Below, in pieces: positions 10,037 to 20,189 of a stretch of DNA of 64,000 bases. How positions within the stretch are numbered: position 1 is the stretch's first letter; each line of letters opens with the position of its first letter. A program made the translations under genes and the position numbers. Source of the stretch: Nitratireductor basaltis. GTDB taxonomy: Bacteria > Pseudomonadota > Alphaproteobacteria > Rhizobiales > Rhizobiaceae. A model generated the notes under the pieces. It did no database searches. It worked only from the letters and a program-made list of their open reading frames with translations, and was not told where the DNA came from. The stretch is taken from contig NZ_JMQM01000001.1 in assembly GCF_000733725.1 (NCBI RefSeq), positions 1,488,001 to 1,552,000 of the forward strand. Reading direction: 5' to 3'.

Positions 10037-10130
10037 GCGAGAAATGCCTCACTGTCTGGCCCCCGTAGAAAGTGCGGCGAAAATAGCGTTTTTGCGCCAC
10101 GGCACAACCACCCTTCTGTCGCAGAACACT

Positions 10131-10694
10131 TCAATGGCGGTTTTGCAGTTTCTTGAGCTGTTCATAAAGCGGGCCCGCGCCTTCTTCCTCCGCGACCTCT
10201 TCGGTTGCGGGCTCGGGTACACTTGCGCCCGGCTTGCGCGGGTATGGATCGATCTCAAGCGCGAAGAACTCTTCTACCAGCTGAGCCACATTCACCGAAT
10301 CGCCGGTGAATGTTTCGGGAATATCCTCGCCTTCCGCCTCGACGACAATCTCGCCGCCCTCGATGTCGTAGCGGCCAATGCGGGAACCTTCGGGGATGAA
10401 AATGCCGGATACTTCCGTCTCGATCCGACTCGTCATCGGTTCAAGCGTGACAACGCAGGTCTGCTCGATCTCGGCGGTGAGCGTTCCGCTGACCCGCACG
10501 CCTTCGCGCTTCCACGGCTTTGCCAGAAGCTCGGCGTGATAGGTCTTGACGGCCACGAGATCATGCCGCTCGGCCAGTTGCTGCCGGTTCTTCTCGTCCA
10601 GTTCGATCAGAACGGTCTGCCCACGCGCGGGCAAACGATTGACCTGTACGGGAAAGGAGGTGGAAGTGGTCTTGTGATCGAATTTCGTCGTCAT
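10131..10694 (-). CDS. DUF177/YceD-family protein
   Basis: A 187-residue protein of the DUF177 (YceD) family, linked in other bacteria to 23S rRNA accumulation or ribosome biogenesis. The conserved region VSGTLTAEIEQTCVVTLEPMTSRIE holds the usual Cys, and an acidic segment (EGGEIVVEAEGEDIPE) with VNVAQLVEEFFALEIDPYPRKPGA follows; the family's P-Y-P-R-K pattern is present. It starts 8 bases after the upstream chaperone gene, and this order followed by plsX is typical of Hyphomicrobiales. Confidence 0.9.
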   Translation of the reverse strand: MTTKFDHKTTSTSFPVQVNRLPARGQTVLIELDEKNRQQLAERHDLVAVKTYHAELLAKPWKREGVRVSGTLTAEIEQTCVVTLEPMTSRIETEVSGIFIPEGSRIGRYDIEGGEIVVEAEGEDIPETFTGDSVNVAQLVEEFFALEIDPYPRKPGASVPEPATEEVAEEEGAGPLYEQLKKLQNRH

Positions 10695-10702
10695 GTCTTC
10701 GC

Positions 10703-11239
10703 TCAGGCCGGTTCGGGGAAGGCAAGCTTGCCGGACTGGATGTCCTCATCCGGTGCGGCCGCCAATGCTTCATGTGCCTTCATTACATAGGACGCGAGAT
10801 GGTTCGCTTCATCCCATTCTTCAGCCTCGGGACGCAAATTGCGCTTCAAGGCGGCAGCAAGAGCGGCATCGTCGCCGGCGTCGATGGCTTCACCGTAGGA
10901 AGAAAGGCGTCCGTAGAACATGCGCGCCAGCTTCTTGATGCGTTTGGGCACGCCCATGTCTCCAATGCCCAGCTCGCGCAGGGAATGGTCAACGTCCTTG
11001 AAGAACTGGTCGGTCACCTCCTGGCCGATATCCGCCAGTGCGCCCTTGCGATCACGGATACGATGAAGCAACAGGAAGAGATGCAGCGAGAGCATTTCGA
11101 AACGTCCGAGCGGTGTGTCGGGCACCTGCCAATCAGCATAAGGCACCGGCTGCCGCGCCGCTGCCACGATCTGGGCATAGAGCCTATCCACGACCGCACG
11201 CCGGTTGCGGCGGGCAGTGCCTGACAGCCATTGCAGCAT
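10703..11239 (-). CDS. Ubiquinol-cytochrome c chaperone (CBP3-like)
   Basis: A 178-residue protein of the ubiquinol-cytochrome c chaperone family (Cbp3/UQCC1-like), needed for assembly of the bc1 complex in mitochondria and proposed for the same in alphaproteobacteria. Diagnostic stretches are LYAQIVAAARQPVPYADWQVPDT, GRFEMLSLHLFLLLHRI, FFKDVDHSLRELGIGDMGVPKRIKKLARMFYGRL. It is divergent from bamE and cotranscribed with the DUF177 gene. Confidence 0.9.
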   Translation of the reverse strand: MLQWLSGTARRNRRAVVDRLYAQIVAAARQPVPYADWQVPDTPLGRFEMLSLHLFLLLHRIRDRKGALADIGQEVTDQFFKDVDHSLRELGIGDMGVPKRIKKLARMFYGRLSSYGEAIDAGDDAALAAALKRNLRPEAEEWDEANHLASYVMKAHEALAAAPDEDIQSGKLAFPEPA

Positions 11240-11393
11240 ATCGTATGGTCTCCTAATTCCGCGATGCGGACCGTGTCTGGTCCAAAACCGCGATCAGGCG
11301 GTCAGTTGCATCGGCACGCAAGCTGGTTTACCGCTTTTGCCGACAGGTTCAAGTTCGCTTTCCGGTCCCGGCCGAATAGCTTTGAGGATGGAG

Positions 11394-11909
11394 ATGTTGT
11401 TGCGGGTGCGTAAAATCAACAGGAACATTGTGGCCCGAAATCTTTTCGTGCTCACTTTCGGAGCCGGCGCGATGGCGCTTGCAGGCTGCAGCAATGTGGC
11501 GGGCACGCTTGATGCGAAGGAAACGCTGACGCAGGGCTATGTGATAGATCAGGACGCGCTCGACCTCGTCCCGGTCGGCTCCAGCCGCGACCAGGTGCTT
11601 TTGGCGCTTGGCACGCCCTCCACGACGGCGACCTTCGACAACGAGGTCTTCTATTACATTTCGCAGAAGCGCGTGCGAAATGCCGCCTTCATGCGGCCGC
11701 GTCTGGTCGATCAGCGCGTTCTGGCCGTCTATTTCGGCGCCGATCAGCGTGTAACGCAGATCGCCAATTACGGCATGAAGGACGGCAAGCTGTTCGACTT
11801 CATCTCCGAGACGACACCGACCGGTGGTCGCGACCAGAACTTCCTGGCACAGATGATTGCCGGTGTGGCGGCAGGCGGTGCGCCGTCGAACCCGCTGGGC
11901 GTGCAGTAG
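11394..11909 (+). CDS. bamE: Outer-membrane assembly lipoprotein BamE (SmpA/OmlA)
   Basis: A 171-residue lipoprotein with a signal peptide ending in the lipobox ALAGCSN. A BamE fold follows (LDLVPVGSSRDQVLLALGTPSTTATFDNEVFYYISQ), and the C-terminal tail is extended as in rhizobial members. BamE is a periplasm-facing subunit of the BAM complex that inserts beta-barrel proteins. GAGGA lies just before ATG 11394; ATG 11388, two codons earlier, is possible but lacks a ribosome site. It is divergent from the bc1 chaperone and ends at a strong hairpin terminator. Confidence 0.92.
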   Translation: MLLRVRKINRNIVARNLFVLTFGAGAMALAGCSNVAGTLDAKETLTQGYVIDQDALDLVPVGSSRDQVLLALGTPSTTATFDNEVFYYISQKRVRNAAFMRPRLVDQRVLAVYFGADQRVTQIANYGMKDGKLFDFISETTPTGGRDQNFLAQMIAGVAAGGAPSNPLGVQ

Positions 11910-11931
11910 GCGTTCCAATTCCCCTCAAACG

Positions 11932-11963
11932 AAAGCCCGCGGTGCACAGGCACCGCGGGCTTT
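11932..11963. terminator. Bidirectional terminator between bamE and hppA
   Basis: A perfect 12-base-pair GC-rich stem (AGCCCGCGGTGC / GCACCGCGGGCT) with a 4-base loop, flanked by A's on the left and T's on the right, so it can terminate both convergent genes. Confidence 0.93.
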
Positions 11964-11983
11964 TCTGTTCATGTCGCTTGGGG

Positions 11984-14116
11984 CTAGTGCGCGAGCACGG
12001 CCAGAAGCAGAAGCGCGATGATATTGGTGATCTTGATCATCGGATTGACGGCGGGTCCTGCCGTGTCCTTGTAGGGATCGCCCACCGTGTCGCCTGTCAC
12101 GGACGCCTTGTGGGCTTCAGAGCCCTTCAGGTGCTTCGTGCCATCCTTGTCGACGAAACCGTCTTCAAAGGATTTCTTCGCATTGTCCCAGGCACCGCCA
12201 CCGGCGGTCATGGAAATGGCCACGAAGAGCCCTGTCACGATGACACCGAGCAACATCGCGCCAAGCGAGGCGAAGGCCTCGTTCTTGCCCGCGATCAAAT
12301 AGATGATGCCGAAGACCACCAGCGGCGAAAGCACTGGCAGAAGCGACGGCACGATCATCTCGCGAATGGCCGCTCGCGTCAGAAGGTCGACCGCACGGCC
12401 ATAGTCGGGCTTTTCACGCCCTTCCATGATGCCGGGCTTCTCCCGGAATTGACGGCGCACTTCCTCGACGATGGCGCTGCCAGCGCGTCCGACGGCCGTC
12501 ATGGACAGGCCGCCAAACAGGAACGGCAACAGGCCACCGAAGAGTAGGCCGACCACAACATAGGGATTGGACAAGGAGAAGTTGACGCTGACACCGTCGA
12601 AGAATGTGCCCGGCTGCGCATTGGCGGCGAAGAATTTCAGATCCTCCGTATAGGCCGCGAAAAGCACCAGCGCGCCTAGACCGGCCGAGCCGATCGCATA
12701 GCCCTTGGTGACTGCCTTGGTCGTGTTGCCGACTGCATCCAGAGCATCGGTGGTCTGGCGCACTTCCGGCGGAAGATTCGACATTTCGGCAATGCCGCCG
12801 GCATTGTCGGTGACCGGCCCGAACGCGTCCAGTGCAACGACCATGCCCGCAAGAGCAAGCATTGTGGTGACCGCGATCGCGATGCCGAACAGGCCTGCGA
12901 GCAGAAAGCTTGCGATGATGCCCGCGATGATGACGAGCGCGGGAAGTGCCGTTGCCTCCAGCGAGACAGCAAGACCCTGGATCACATTGGTTCCGTGCCC
13001 GGTGACCGAGGCCTGACTGATGGAGCGCACGGGGCGGTAATCGACACCGGTATAGTATTCGGTGATCACGATGATGAGCCCCGTGACGGCAAGGCCGATC
13101 ACGCCACACAGGAGCAGATCCAGCCCGGTGAAGGTTGTCTGATCGCTGGCCTGGAACTCCGTACCCATGCCCAGCCAGAATACGATGACCAAGGCGATTG
13201 CGATGAGCGAAAGCAAGGCGGTTGCCCAGAACCCCTTGTAGAGCGCACCCATGATGGAATTGTTGGTGCCAAGCTTTACGAAGAAGGTGCCCGCGATGGA
13301 GGTCACGACGCAGACGGCACCGATAACGAGCGGAAAGAGCATTAGGGTGATTGCCGCCTCGCCCGTGAAGAAGATCGAGGCAAGAACCATGGTCGCAACA
13401 ACCGTCACCACATAGGTCTCGAAAAGATCGGCTGCCATGCCTGCGCAGTCGCCGACATTGTCACCCACATTGTCGGCGATGGTTGCCGGATTGCGCGGAT
13501 CGTCCTCGGGGATCCCCGCTTCCACCTTGCCGACGAGATCGCCGCCGACATCGGCACCCTTGGTGAATATACCGCCGCCCAGGCGTGCAAAGATCGAAAT
13601 GAGCGAAGCGCCGAAGCCAAGTGCGACGAGCGCATCAATGACCAGTCGATCCGTTGGGCCGTGGCCCATCGGCCCGGTCAGGATCCAGAAATACACGGAG
13701 ACGCCGAGCAGCGCGAGACCGGCGACGAGCAAACCGGTGATCGCACCCGATTTGAAGGCAATGTCCAGACCCGCCGCCAGACTGTTCGCGGAAGCCTGCG
13801 CCGTGCGCACATTCGCGCGGACGGAGACATGCATGCCAATGAAACCGGCCGCAGCGGAGAGAACCGCACCGACGAGGAAGCCGATAGCGGCGCTGGCGCC
13901 CAGAAGCCACCAGGCGATGATGAAAACGATGATGCCGACGATTGCGATGGTTGTGTATTGTCGCGTCAGATAGGCCTGCGCCCCCTCCCGGATTGCGCTG
14001 GCGATTTCCTGCATGCGTGCATTGCCCTGATCGGCGGCGAGCACCGATCTTGTAGCCCAGATGGCATATAGGACAGAAAGCAGGCCGCAGGCGATGACGA
14101 CGTAAAGCATGGTCAT
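11984..14116 (-). CDS. hppA: K+-independent proton-translocating pyrophosphatase
   Basis: A 710-residue membrane pyrophosphatase with about 16 transmembrane helices that couples PPi hydrolysis to proton export. The substrate site is visible: [20 protein letters not shown] (about residues 187-206) and the Asp-rich [12 protein letters not shown]. The K+-dependence switch reads [10 protein letters not shown] near residue 463: Lys in place of Ala, with Thr three residues on, the pattern of the K+-independent subclass, so protons rather than Na+ are the expected ion. It is transcribed alone toward the bidirectional terminator. Confidence 0.95.
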   Translation of the reverse strand: MTMLYVVIACGLLSVLYAIWATRSVLAADQGNARMQEIASAIREGAQAYLTRQYTTIAIVGIIVFIIAWWLLGASAAIGFLVGAVLSAAAGFIGMHVSVRANVRTAQASANSLAAGLDIAFKSGAITGLLVAGLALLGVSVYFWILTGPMGHGPTDRLVIDALVALGFGASLISIFARLGGGIFTKGADVGGDLVGKVEAGIPEDDPRNPATIADNVGDNVGDCAGMAADLFETYVVTVVATMVLASIFFTGEAAITLMLFPLVIGAVCVVTSIAGTFFVKLGTNNSIMGALYKGFWATALLSLIAIALVIVFWLGMGTEFQASDQTTFTGLDLLLCGVIGLAVTGLIIVITEYYTGVDYRPVRSISQASVTGHGTNVIQGLAVSLEATALPALVIIAGIIASFLLAGLFGIAIAVTTMLALAGMVVALDAFGPVTDNAGGIAEMSNLPPEVRQTTDALDAVGNTTKAVTKGYAIGSAGLGALVLFAAYTEDLKFFAANAQPGTFFDGVSVNFSLSNPYVVVGLLFGGLLPFLFGGLSMTAVGRAGSAIVEEVRRQFREKPGIMEGREKPDYGRAVDLLTRAAIREMIVPSLLPVLSPLVVFGIIYLIAGKNEAFASLGAMLLGVIVTGLFVAISMTAGGGAWDNAKKSFEDGFVDKDGTKHLKGSEAHKASVTGDTVGDPYKDTAGPAVNPMIKITNIIALLLLAVLAH

Positions 14117-14269
14117 TGCCGAGTATCCCCTGATTGTTAGGCCCGCCGGACCTCCCCCCGGGCCACCGAAGACGGACCGGAAAGACGTGTCCGGCCCACC
14201 GAACTGTTGCGGAGAAACAGGTGCGCGTCAATCTGTGCTGCGACGTTTTGCCCCAACTTCGCCTTCAGG

Positions 14270-15481
14270 TCAGGCCGATTGGACTGTTCGGCGGCGGCGA
14301 AGGGCCAGCGTGCCCAGGGAAATGAGGCACAGGCCCGTGACGGGGAAGATCACCCAGTTGAGCATGTCCCAGCCAAAGGCATTGTAGACCTGCCCCGACA
14401 TGAGCGAGGAGAACGCAACCAGTGAGAAGAGCAGAAAATCGTGCATGCCCTGCACCTTGTTCTTCTCCGAAGGGCGGTAGCAATCGGCGACCATCGCGGT
14501 TGCGCCGATAAAGCCGAAATTCCAGCCGATGCCGAGCAGTATCAGTGCGGTCCAGAATTGCCATAGCGCGATACCGGAAAGCGCGACAAGTGCACAGCCG
14601 ATCAAGAGGAACATGCCCGCGGCAACCACCCTCTCCTTGCCGAAGCGGGTTATCAGGTGCCCTGTGAAGAAGCTCGGGCCGAACATGGCGATCACATGCC
14701 ACGAAATGCCGAGCGTGGCATCATCGGGTGAGAAGCCGCAGCCGACGATGGCGAGCGGCGCACCGGTCATGACGAAGCTCATCAGCGCAAAGGTGGCCAC
14801 ACCGCAGAAGAGCGCGACCAGGAAGCGGGGCTGTCGCAGTATGACTCCAAGGGGTCGCGCCTCGCCGCCTTCCGGCGTGCCGGTTTCGGCAGGTTCCTTG
14901 CGCAGACGCAGGAAGGACAGGATGAAGGCACCCACCACGCCCAGAAACGCAACCGACAGGAAAGCCCCGGCAAAGGATACCGGCGCGAAGAGTTCACGGG
15001 TATTGATCGCAAGCTGCGGGCCGATGATGGCTGCGAACACACCGCCGCCGAGCACCCAGGCAATGGCGCGAGGCTTGAAGTTGGCAGGTGCCTGATCCGC
15101 AGCGGCAAAGCGGTATTGCTGCACGAACGAATTGCCAAGCCCAACCAGCAGCAGTGCTCCTGCAAACATCCAGAAACTGGCCTGGAAGAGCGCGAAGGCC
15201 GCCAACACGCCGCCGGCGAATGTGGCGATGCTGCCACCCATGAAGCCGCTTCGTCGTCCGACGGCTCTCATGATCAGCGCCGCAGGCAAGGCGCCCAGCG
15301 CCACACCTATATTGAAAGAGGTGACCGGCAGGGTTGCCAGCGACTTGTCTGCCGACAGGAGGTAACTACCGGCCAGGCCGCCCATGGAGATTGTGATGGG
15401 CGTTGCCGCACCCACAAAGGCCTGCGCTGCCGCCAGAACGAGGGCGGTGCGCTTTGCTTCGTGGAGGCTCTGGCCGGTCAA
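14270..15481 (-). CDS. MFS transporter
   Basis: A 403-residue major facilitator protein with 12 predicted helices. The inter-helix motif between TM2 and TM3 reads [15 protein letters not shown], and the central cytoplasmic loop is charged ([20 protein letters not shown]). The substrate cannot be assigned. It overlaps the nusB stop by four bases (ATGA), so it is the last gene of the glyA-nrdR-ribD-ribE-ribH-nusB transcript; a riboflavin-related role is only a guess from position. Confidence 0.85.
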   Translation of the reverse strand: MTGQSLHEAKRTALVLAAAQAFVGAATPITISMGGLAGSYLLSADKSLATLPVTSFNIGVALGALPAALIMRAVGRRSGFMGGSIATFAGGVLAAFALFQASFWMFAGALLLVGLGNSFVQQYRFAAADQAPANFKPRAIAWVLGGGVFAAIIGPQLAINTRELFAPVSFAGAFLSVAFLGVVGAFILSFLRLRKEPAETGTPEGGEARPLGVILRQPRFLVALFCGVATFALMSFVMTGAPLAIVGCGFSPDDATLGISWHVIAMFGPSFFTGHLITRFGKERVVAAGMFLLIGCALVALSGIALWQFWTALILLGIGWNFGFIGATAMVADCYRPSEKNKVQGMHDFLLFSLVAFSSLMSGQVYNAFGWDMLNWVIFPVTGLCLISLGTLALRRRRTVQSA

Positions 15482-15984
15482 TTGCGGTCTTTCCCCCGCC
15501 CTTCATTGCGGGTGCGTCGTGCGACACGATCGAGCACGGCATTCACGAGCTTCGGCTCGTCTTCGTTGTAGAATGCCTTGGCGATGTCGACATACTCGGA
15601 GACGATCACGGCGACCGGAACATCCGCACGCTGGGTCAGCTCATAAACGCCTGCACGCAGTATTGCGCGGAGCGTTGAATCGAGACGCGACAGCGGCCAG
15701 TCATCCGTCAGGGACTGGCGGATGATCGGATCGATCGTCTTCTGGTTTTCGACGACGCCGGCGAGGATCGCGCGAAACCACTGATTGTCCGCCTCGCGAT
15801 AGGTTTCGCCGTCGATTTCCTTGCCAAGCCGGAAAGTCTCGTATTCCGTCGTGGTTTCAAGAAGACCGGTGCCACCCACATCCATCTGATAGAGTGCCTG
15901 CACCGCGCCAAGCCGCGCCGATCCGCGCTTGTTGGCGGGTTTCGATCCCGGCTGCGTTTTCGGCTGCCCGTTTTCTTCGGTCAT
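15478..15984 (-). CDS. nusB: Transcription antitermination factor NusB
   Basis: A 168-residue all-helical RNA-binding protein. After a polar N-terminal tail it has the NusB core [17 protein letters not shown], the central [19 protein letters not shown] and the C-terminal [27 protein letters not shown]. With NusE it binds boxA in rRNA leaders to prevent premature termination. It follows ribH by 6 bases, the common ribH-nusB pairing. Confidence 0.96.
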   Translation of the reverse strand: MTEENGQPKTQPGSKPANKRGSARLGAVQALYQMDVGGTGLLETTTEYETFRLGKEIDGETYREADNQWFRAILAGVVENQKTIDPIIRQSLTDDWPLSRLDSTLRAILRAGVYELTQRADVPVAVIVSEYVDIAKAFYNEDEPKLVNAVLDRVARRTRNEGRGKDRN

Positions 15985-15990
15985 GCCGTC

Positions 15991-16458
15991 CTAGCTCCCG
16001 AAACTTTTTCTGATTTCAATCATCTTGAGCGCGGCAAGAGCGGCTGCAGCACCCTTGCCGGGCGCGTTTTCCGCACCTTCGCTCTTGGTGATGCGGGCGC
16101 GGGCCTGCTCCATGTTCTCGACAGTGAGTATGCCGTTTCCGATGGCAGCACAATGCTTCACCGCAATGTCGGTCAATCCGCGCGCAGATTCGTTGGCGAC
16201 GATCTCGAAATGATAGGTCTCGCCGCGGATGATGCAGCCGAGTGCGACGAAGCCATCGAACTGCTTTCCGCCGCGATAGGCTGCATCGATCGCCATGGAA
16301 ATGACGCCAGGAACTTCCAGCGCGCCCGGAACTGTCACGACCTCATATGCAGCACCAGCGGCATCAAGCGCCTTCTTTGCGCCATCCAGAAGTCCGTCTG
16401 CGATGTCGTCGTAGAAGCGTGCTTCGACGATGAGAAGCTTCAGCTGTTCGTCTGCCAT
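15991..16458 (-). CDS. ribH: 6,7-dimethyl-8-ribityllumazine synthase
   Basis: A 155-residue lumazine synthase that joins the pyrimidinedione and dihydroxybutanone phosphate in riboflavin synthesis. Typical motifs are [50 protein letters not shown] and [13 protein letters not shown] 16458 gives the expected N-terminus [16 protein letters not shown]; an upstream TTG is unlikely. It lies between ribE and nusB in one operon. Confidence 0.96.
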   Translation of the reverse strand: MADEQLKLLIVEARFYDDIADGLLDGAKKALDAAGAAYEVVTVPGALEVPGVISMAIDAAYRGGKQFDGFVALGCIIRGETYHFEIVANESARGLTDIAVKHCAAIGNGILTVENMEQARARITKSEGAENAPGKGAAAALAALKMIEIRKSFGS

Positions 16459-16502
16459 GAAATCCGTGCCCCTTGCGGCCAAGTCGTGTGAGAGCGGTGC
16501 AA

Positions 16503-17117
16503 TTAGGCCGGATTGGCCGTCTCTGCAAGTCGTGCGGCATAGCGCGCCATGGTATCGACCTCCAGATTGACCATGTCACCCGCATTGCGATTACCCCAGG
16601 TGGTCACATTCAGGGAATGGGCAATCAGAAGAACATCAAACCGGTTCCCCTCGACCTGATTGACGGTCAGCGAGGTACCGTCGAGTGCCACCGATCCTTT
16701 CGGCGCTATGAAGCGTGCCAGATCTGCCGGAGCTTCGAGGCGGAAACGTGTCGCATCGCCCTCCTCCAGCCTCTCCACGATCCTTGCCGTGCCGTCGATA
16801 TGGCCGGAAACGATGTGGCCGCCGAGCTCGTCACCGATCTTCAGTGCCCGCTCGAGATTGATACGGGTACCTTCGGTCCATGTGGATGCGGTCGTCAGTC
16901 GCAAAGCTTCTTCCCATGCCTCGACCTCGAACCAGCGGTCATTCGACTGCTCGTCCGGAAGCGCCACGACGGTAAGGCAGACGCCCGAACAGGCGATGGA
17001 AGCGCCTATGTCGATTGTCTTCGGGTCGTAGCCGGTGCGAATGCGCAGTCGCACGCCTTCTTTCAGCGGCCGAACGCTTTCCACCTCGCCGATATCGGTG
17101 ACAATGCCGGTGAACAT
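16503..17117 (-). CDS. ribE: Riboflavin synthase alpha chain
   Basis: A 204-residue enzyme that dismutates two lumazine molecules to riboflavin. It consists of two lumazine-binding repeats, the first starting [12 protein letters not shown] with [11 protein letters not shown], the second with [13 protein letters not shown] and [15 protein letters not shown]. Its ATG abuts the ribD stop (TGAATG), indicating coupled translation. Confidence 0.95.
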   Translation of the reverse strand: MFTGIVTDIGEVESVRPLKEGVRLRIRTGYDPKTIDIGASIACSGVCLTVVALPDEQSNDRWFEVEAWEEALRLTTASTWTEGTRINLERALKIGDELGGHIVSGHIDGTARIVERLEEGDATRFRLEAPADLARFIAPKGSVALDGTSLTVNQVEGNRFDVLLIAHSLNVTTWGNRNAGDMVNLEVDTMARYAARLAETANPA

Positions 17118-18239
17118 TCAGCCTTCCCTCACATATTCGAAATAGCGGTCGGGACCGTATCGAGCCTCGCGCTTCAGCACCATCCCATGTGGCACATCCT
17201 GTGGCGTGACGGGAGCGGGAATGCCGCGCGCGCCAATCTGCCCAGGCCCCACATAGAGCGCCAGGCGGTCGACCACATGTTCGGCCAGAAATGCTTCCGC
17301 CGTGAAGGCGCCGCCCTCGACTATGAGAGTGGAGATGCCCCGTTCGGCAAGATCTTCCAGCAATTCGGGGATGGCAATCTCGCGGCCCTCGACGTCCACG
17401 GCAATGAAGCCGACACCAAGATCCGCGAAGGGCTGTCGCGCCATTTCACAGTCCGCTGCGGACGTCAGCAGCAAGGCTGTCTGACGCGCGGATTTCACCA
17501 ATCTTGAATCCAGCGGCAGCCGCATGTTTCGATCAAGCACGATGCGCGTCGGCGAGCGCGCCTCAAGCCCTTCGAGACGACAGGTCAGTTCGGGATCATC
17601 GGCCAGCGCCGTGCCGATACCGATCAGGATGGCATCGCTTTCGGCACGCAGGCGATGCACCTGTCGGCGGGCGATCGCTCCGGTGATCGGCACCTGCCCC
17701 TCGCCCTCGATGCCGATCTTTCCATCGGCGGAAAGCGCAAGCTTCAGAATCACTTCCGGGCGCTTCTTCGCAGCCCGATTCAGGTAGCCACGGAGCTGAT
17801 CAGCGGCTTCTTCGGCCAGAACATTCTCGACGACCTCGATGCCAGCCTCGCGCAGCATGGCATAGCCGCGGCCACTGACCCGTGGGTCCGGGTCGCTAGC
17901 CGCGCCGACAACGCGTTTGATGCCAGACGAGATGAGTGTTTCAGCGCATGGGGGCGTGCGGCCGTGATGTGCGCAGGGTTCCAGTGTCACATAGGCTGTT
18001 GCGCCACGCGCGAGCTCACCTGCCTCATCAAGAGCCTGCGGCTCGGCATGGGGACGTCCGCCCACATGCGTGACACCACGCCCGACAATGCGCGGTCCGT
18101 CTTTCTCTTCGCGGACAATCAGCGTTCCGACGGAAGGATTGGTTCCGGTGAGGCCAAGATTGCGGCGCGAATAACGAATGGCCGCCGCCATGAAGCGGCG
18201 ATCCTGTTCACTTGCAGCCGTTTCTTCAGGCTCAGACAT
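17118..18239 (-). CDS. ribD: Bifunctional riboflavin deaminase/reductase RibD
   Basis: A 373-residue bifunctional enzyme of riboflavin synthesis. The N-terminal cytidine-deaminase-like zinc domain has HAEPQAL and EPCAHHGRTPPC; the C-terminal reductase domain begins VILKLALSADGKIG and has ESDAILIGIGTALADDPELTCR and IVEGGAFTAEAFL. It starts 9 bases after nrdR and abuts ribE. No FMN riboswitch is visible in front of it, in keeping with its place inside an operon. Confidence 0.96.
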   Translation of the reverse strand: MSEPEETAASEQDRRFMAAAIRYSRRNLGLTGTNPSVGTLIVREEKDGPRIVGRGVTHVGGRPHAEPQALDEAGELARGATAYVTLEPCAHHGRTPPCAETLISSGIKRVVGAASDPDPRVSGRGYAMLREAGIEVVENVLAEEAADQLRGYLNRAAKKRPEVILKLALSADGKIGIEGEGQVPITGAIARRQVHRLRAESDAILIGIGTALADDPELTCRLEGLEARSPTRIVLDRNMRLPLDSRLVKSARQTALLLTSAADCEMARQPFADLGVGFIAVDVEGREIAIPELLEDLAERGISTLIVEGGAFTAEAFLAEHVVDRLALYVGPGQIGARGIPAPVTPQDVPHGMVLKREARYGPDRYFEYVREG

Positions 18240-18248
18240 CTGCCTCGC

Positions 18249-18713
18249 CTATTCCGCGTCGGGCTCGCCCTTGAGCTCGCCCAGCACATCCTGAAAGTCC
18301 TTCGCCTCGCGGAAATTGCGATAAACCGAGGCGTAGCGCACATAGGCAACATCATCGAGCTGCTTGAGCGCTTCCATGACAAGGAGACCGATCTCGTCCG
18401 ACGGGACTTCGTTCTCCCCGGAGCTTTCAAGCTGGCGCACGATGCCGTTGACCGCACGCTCCACACGTTCCGGCTCGACATTGCGCTTGCGCAGGGCAAT
18501 GTCCACCGAACGGTTGAGCTTGTCGCGGTCGAAGGGCACCTTGCGGCCCGAGCGTTTCAACACCACGAGGTCGCGAAGCTGAACACGCTCGAATGTGGTG
18601 AAGCGTCCCCCGCAATCGGGACAAGCGCGGCGACGGCGGATCGCGCCGCCGTCTTCCGCGGGACGCGAATCCTTCACCTGCGTGTCTTCCGACTGGCAGT
18701 AGGGGCAGCGCAT
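18249..18713 (-). CDS. nrdR: Transcriptional repressor NrdR
   Basis: A 154-residue repressor of ribonucleotide reductase genes. The N-terminal zinc ribbon ([17 protein letters not shown]...[14 protein letters not shown]) is followed by an ATP-cone domain ([31 protein letters not shown]). It senses ATP/dATP. It lies 16 bases after glyA and before ribD, an order usual for alphaproteobacteria. Confidence 0.97.
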   Translation of the reverse strand: MRCPYCQSEDTQVKDSRPAEDGGAIRRRRACPDCGGRFTTFERVQLRDLVVLKRSGRKVPFDRDKLNRSVDIALRKRNVEPERVERAVNGIVRQLESSGENEVPSDEIGLLVMEALKQLDDVAYVRYASVYRNFREAKDFQDVLGELKGEPDAE

Positions 18714-18729
18714 ACCGGTCGCCTATCCT

Positions 18730-20043
18730 CTAGCCTAGATAGGGATAGAGCGGGAAGCGCCCGGTCATGTTCATGACCTTCTGCTTCACGGCTTCTTCCA
18801 CGGCGTGGTTGCCTTCATCGGAATTGGCTTCCTTGAGCCCATCCAGCACTTCGGCGATGAGGCGGCCGATCTCCGCAAATTCGGCAACTCCGAAACCACG
18901 GGTCGTGCCAGCCGGTGTGCCGAGGCGGATGCCGGAAGTCACGAACGGCTTTTCCGGATCAAAGGGGATGCCGTTCTTGTTGCAGGTGATGTTGGCGCGG
19001 CCAAGGGCTGCCTCGGCGCGCTTGCCGGTCGCGTTCTTGGGGCGAAGATCAACCAGCATGGAGTGGTTGTCAGTGCCGCCTGAAACGATGTCGAGACCGG
19101 TTTCCTGCAGGCTTGCGGCAAGCGCACGCGCATTGGACACAACGGCATGCGCGTAGTCCTTGAAGTCCGGTTCCAGCGCTTCCTTGAAAGCCACTGCCTT
19201 GGCAGCAATCACATGCATGAGCGGGCCGCCCTGCAGGCCGGGGAACACGGCAGAATTGAACTTCTTGGCCAGCGCCTCGTCATTGCACAGGATCATGCCA
19301 CCGCGCGGACCGCGCAGGGATTTGTGCGTGGTGGTGGTCACGACATGGGCATGGGGAACGGGCGACGGATGCGCGCCACCGGCGACAAGGCCTGCAATAT
19401 GCGCCATGTCGACCATGAGATATGCGCCCACTGCATCGGCGATCTCGCGGAAACGCTTCCAGTCCCAGATGCGGGAATAGGCGGTGCCGCCTGCAAGGAT
19501 CAGCTTGGGCTTGTGCTCGTGCGCCTTGCGCTCGATCTCGTCCATGTCGAGGCGGTGGTCGTCTTCGCGCACACCGTAGGAGACGACATTGAACCACTTG
19601 CCCGACATGTTTACCGGGGACCCGTGGGTGAGGTGACCGCCGGAATTCAGATCAAGTCCCATGAAGGTGTCGCCCGGCTGCAGGAGCGCCAGGAACACGG
19701 CCTGGTTCATCTGGCTGCCGGAATTGGGCTGAACATTGACATAGTTGCAGCCGAACAGCTTCTTGGCGCGCTCGATCGCCAGTTCCTCGACCACGTCAAC
19801 ATATTCGCAGCCGCCATAATAGCGTTTGCCGGGATAGCCCTCGGCATATTTGTTCGTGAGAACGGTGCCCTGTGCTTCCAGAACGGCGCGCGAAACGATG
19901 TTCTCGGAGGCGATCAGCTCGATCTCGTGGCGCTGACGGCCGAGTTCGCCGCGGATCGCGTTGAAGATTTCGCTGTCGGCTTCCTCAAGCGGGCGGGAGA
20001 AGAAGGTCTCGGTTTCGGACGAGGCGGCGGATGCATTGGCCAT
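18730..20043 (-). CDS. glyA: Serine hydroxymethyltransferase
   Basis: A 437-residue PLP enzyme interconverting serine and glycine with transfer of a one-carbon unit to tetrahydrofolate. The PLP-lysine motif reads [16 protein letters not shown], and the N-terminal [20 protein letters not shown] and [10 protein letters not shown] are typical. ATG 20043 has AGGGG upstream; the longer reading frame upstream covers a structured leader and is not expected to be translated. It heads the glyA-nrdR-ribDEH-nusB operon. Confidence 0.97.
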   Translation of the reverse strand: MANASAASSETETFFSRPLEEADSEIFNAIRGELGRQRHEIELIASENIVSRAVLEAQGTVLTNKYAEGYPGKRYYGGCEYVDVVEELAIERAKKLFGCNYVNVQPNSGSQMNQAVFLALLQPGDTFMGLDLNSGGHLTHGSPVNMSGKWFNVVSYGVREDDHRLDMDEIERKAHEHKPKLILAGGTAYSRIWDWKRFREIADAVGAYLMVDMAHIAGLVAGGAHPSPVPHAHVVTTTTHKSLRGPRGGMILCNDEALAKKFNSAVFPGLQGGPLMHVIAAKAVAFKEALEPDFKDYAHAVVSNARALAASLQETGLDIVSGGTDNHSMLVDLRPKNATGKRAEAALGRANITCNKNGIPFDPEKPFVTSGIRLGTPAGTTRGFGVAEFAEIGRLIAEVLDGLKEANSDEGNHAVEEAVKQKVMNMTGRFPLYPYLG

Positions 20044-20068
20044 GGTGTTACCCCTATAGGTCGGAAAC

Positions 20069-20118
20069 AGTGGCAGAGTGTGAAGGGCAAGTAGCACCTT
20101 TCACGCAGCTCCACCACT
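20069..20118 (-). promoter_or_regulatory. Structured 5' leader of glyA (candidate cis-regulatory RNA)
   Basis: On the minus strand the RNA folds into a long hairpin ending 25 bases before the glyA start. The outer stem is 20109-20118 with 20069-20078 (AGUGGUGGAG / CUCUGCCACU, 10 pairs including two G-U). After a small asymmetric internal loop comes an inner stem 20097-20104 with 20080-20087 (one mismatch) and a 9-base loop. Pairing was done by eye; ligand and mechanism are unknown, and I could not match it to a named riboswitch. Confidence 0.4.
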
Positions 20119-20189
20119 TCCGGAGGATAGAATCTTACCCTAGGAGACAATTTCCACAGCGCCGCGCCTGCTCAAAAGTCGCTCTATCG

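Noticed and set aside
11984-14116. Na+-pumping pyrophosphatase
   Set aside because: The [10 protein letters not shown] segment has the Lys of the K+-independent proton-pumping class.
13800-14270. A transcribed RNA element in the GC-rich gap upstream of hppA
   Set aside because: Short GC-rich inverted pieces occur but no stable arrangement with conserved spacing could be traced by eye.
17118-18250. An FMN riboswitch for the rib genes
   Set aside because: ribD starts only 9 bases after nrdR and ribE abuts ribD; there is no room for the structure.
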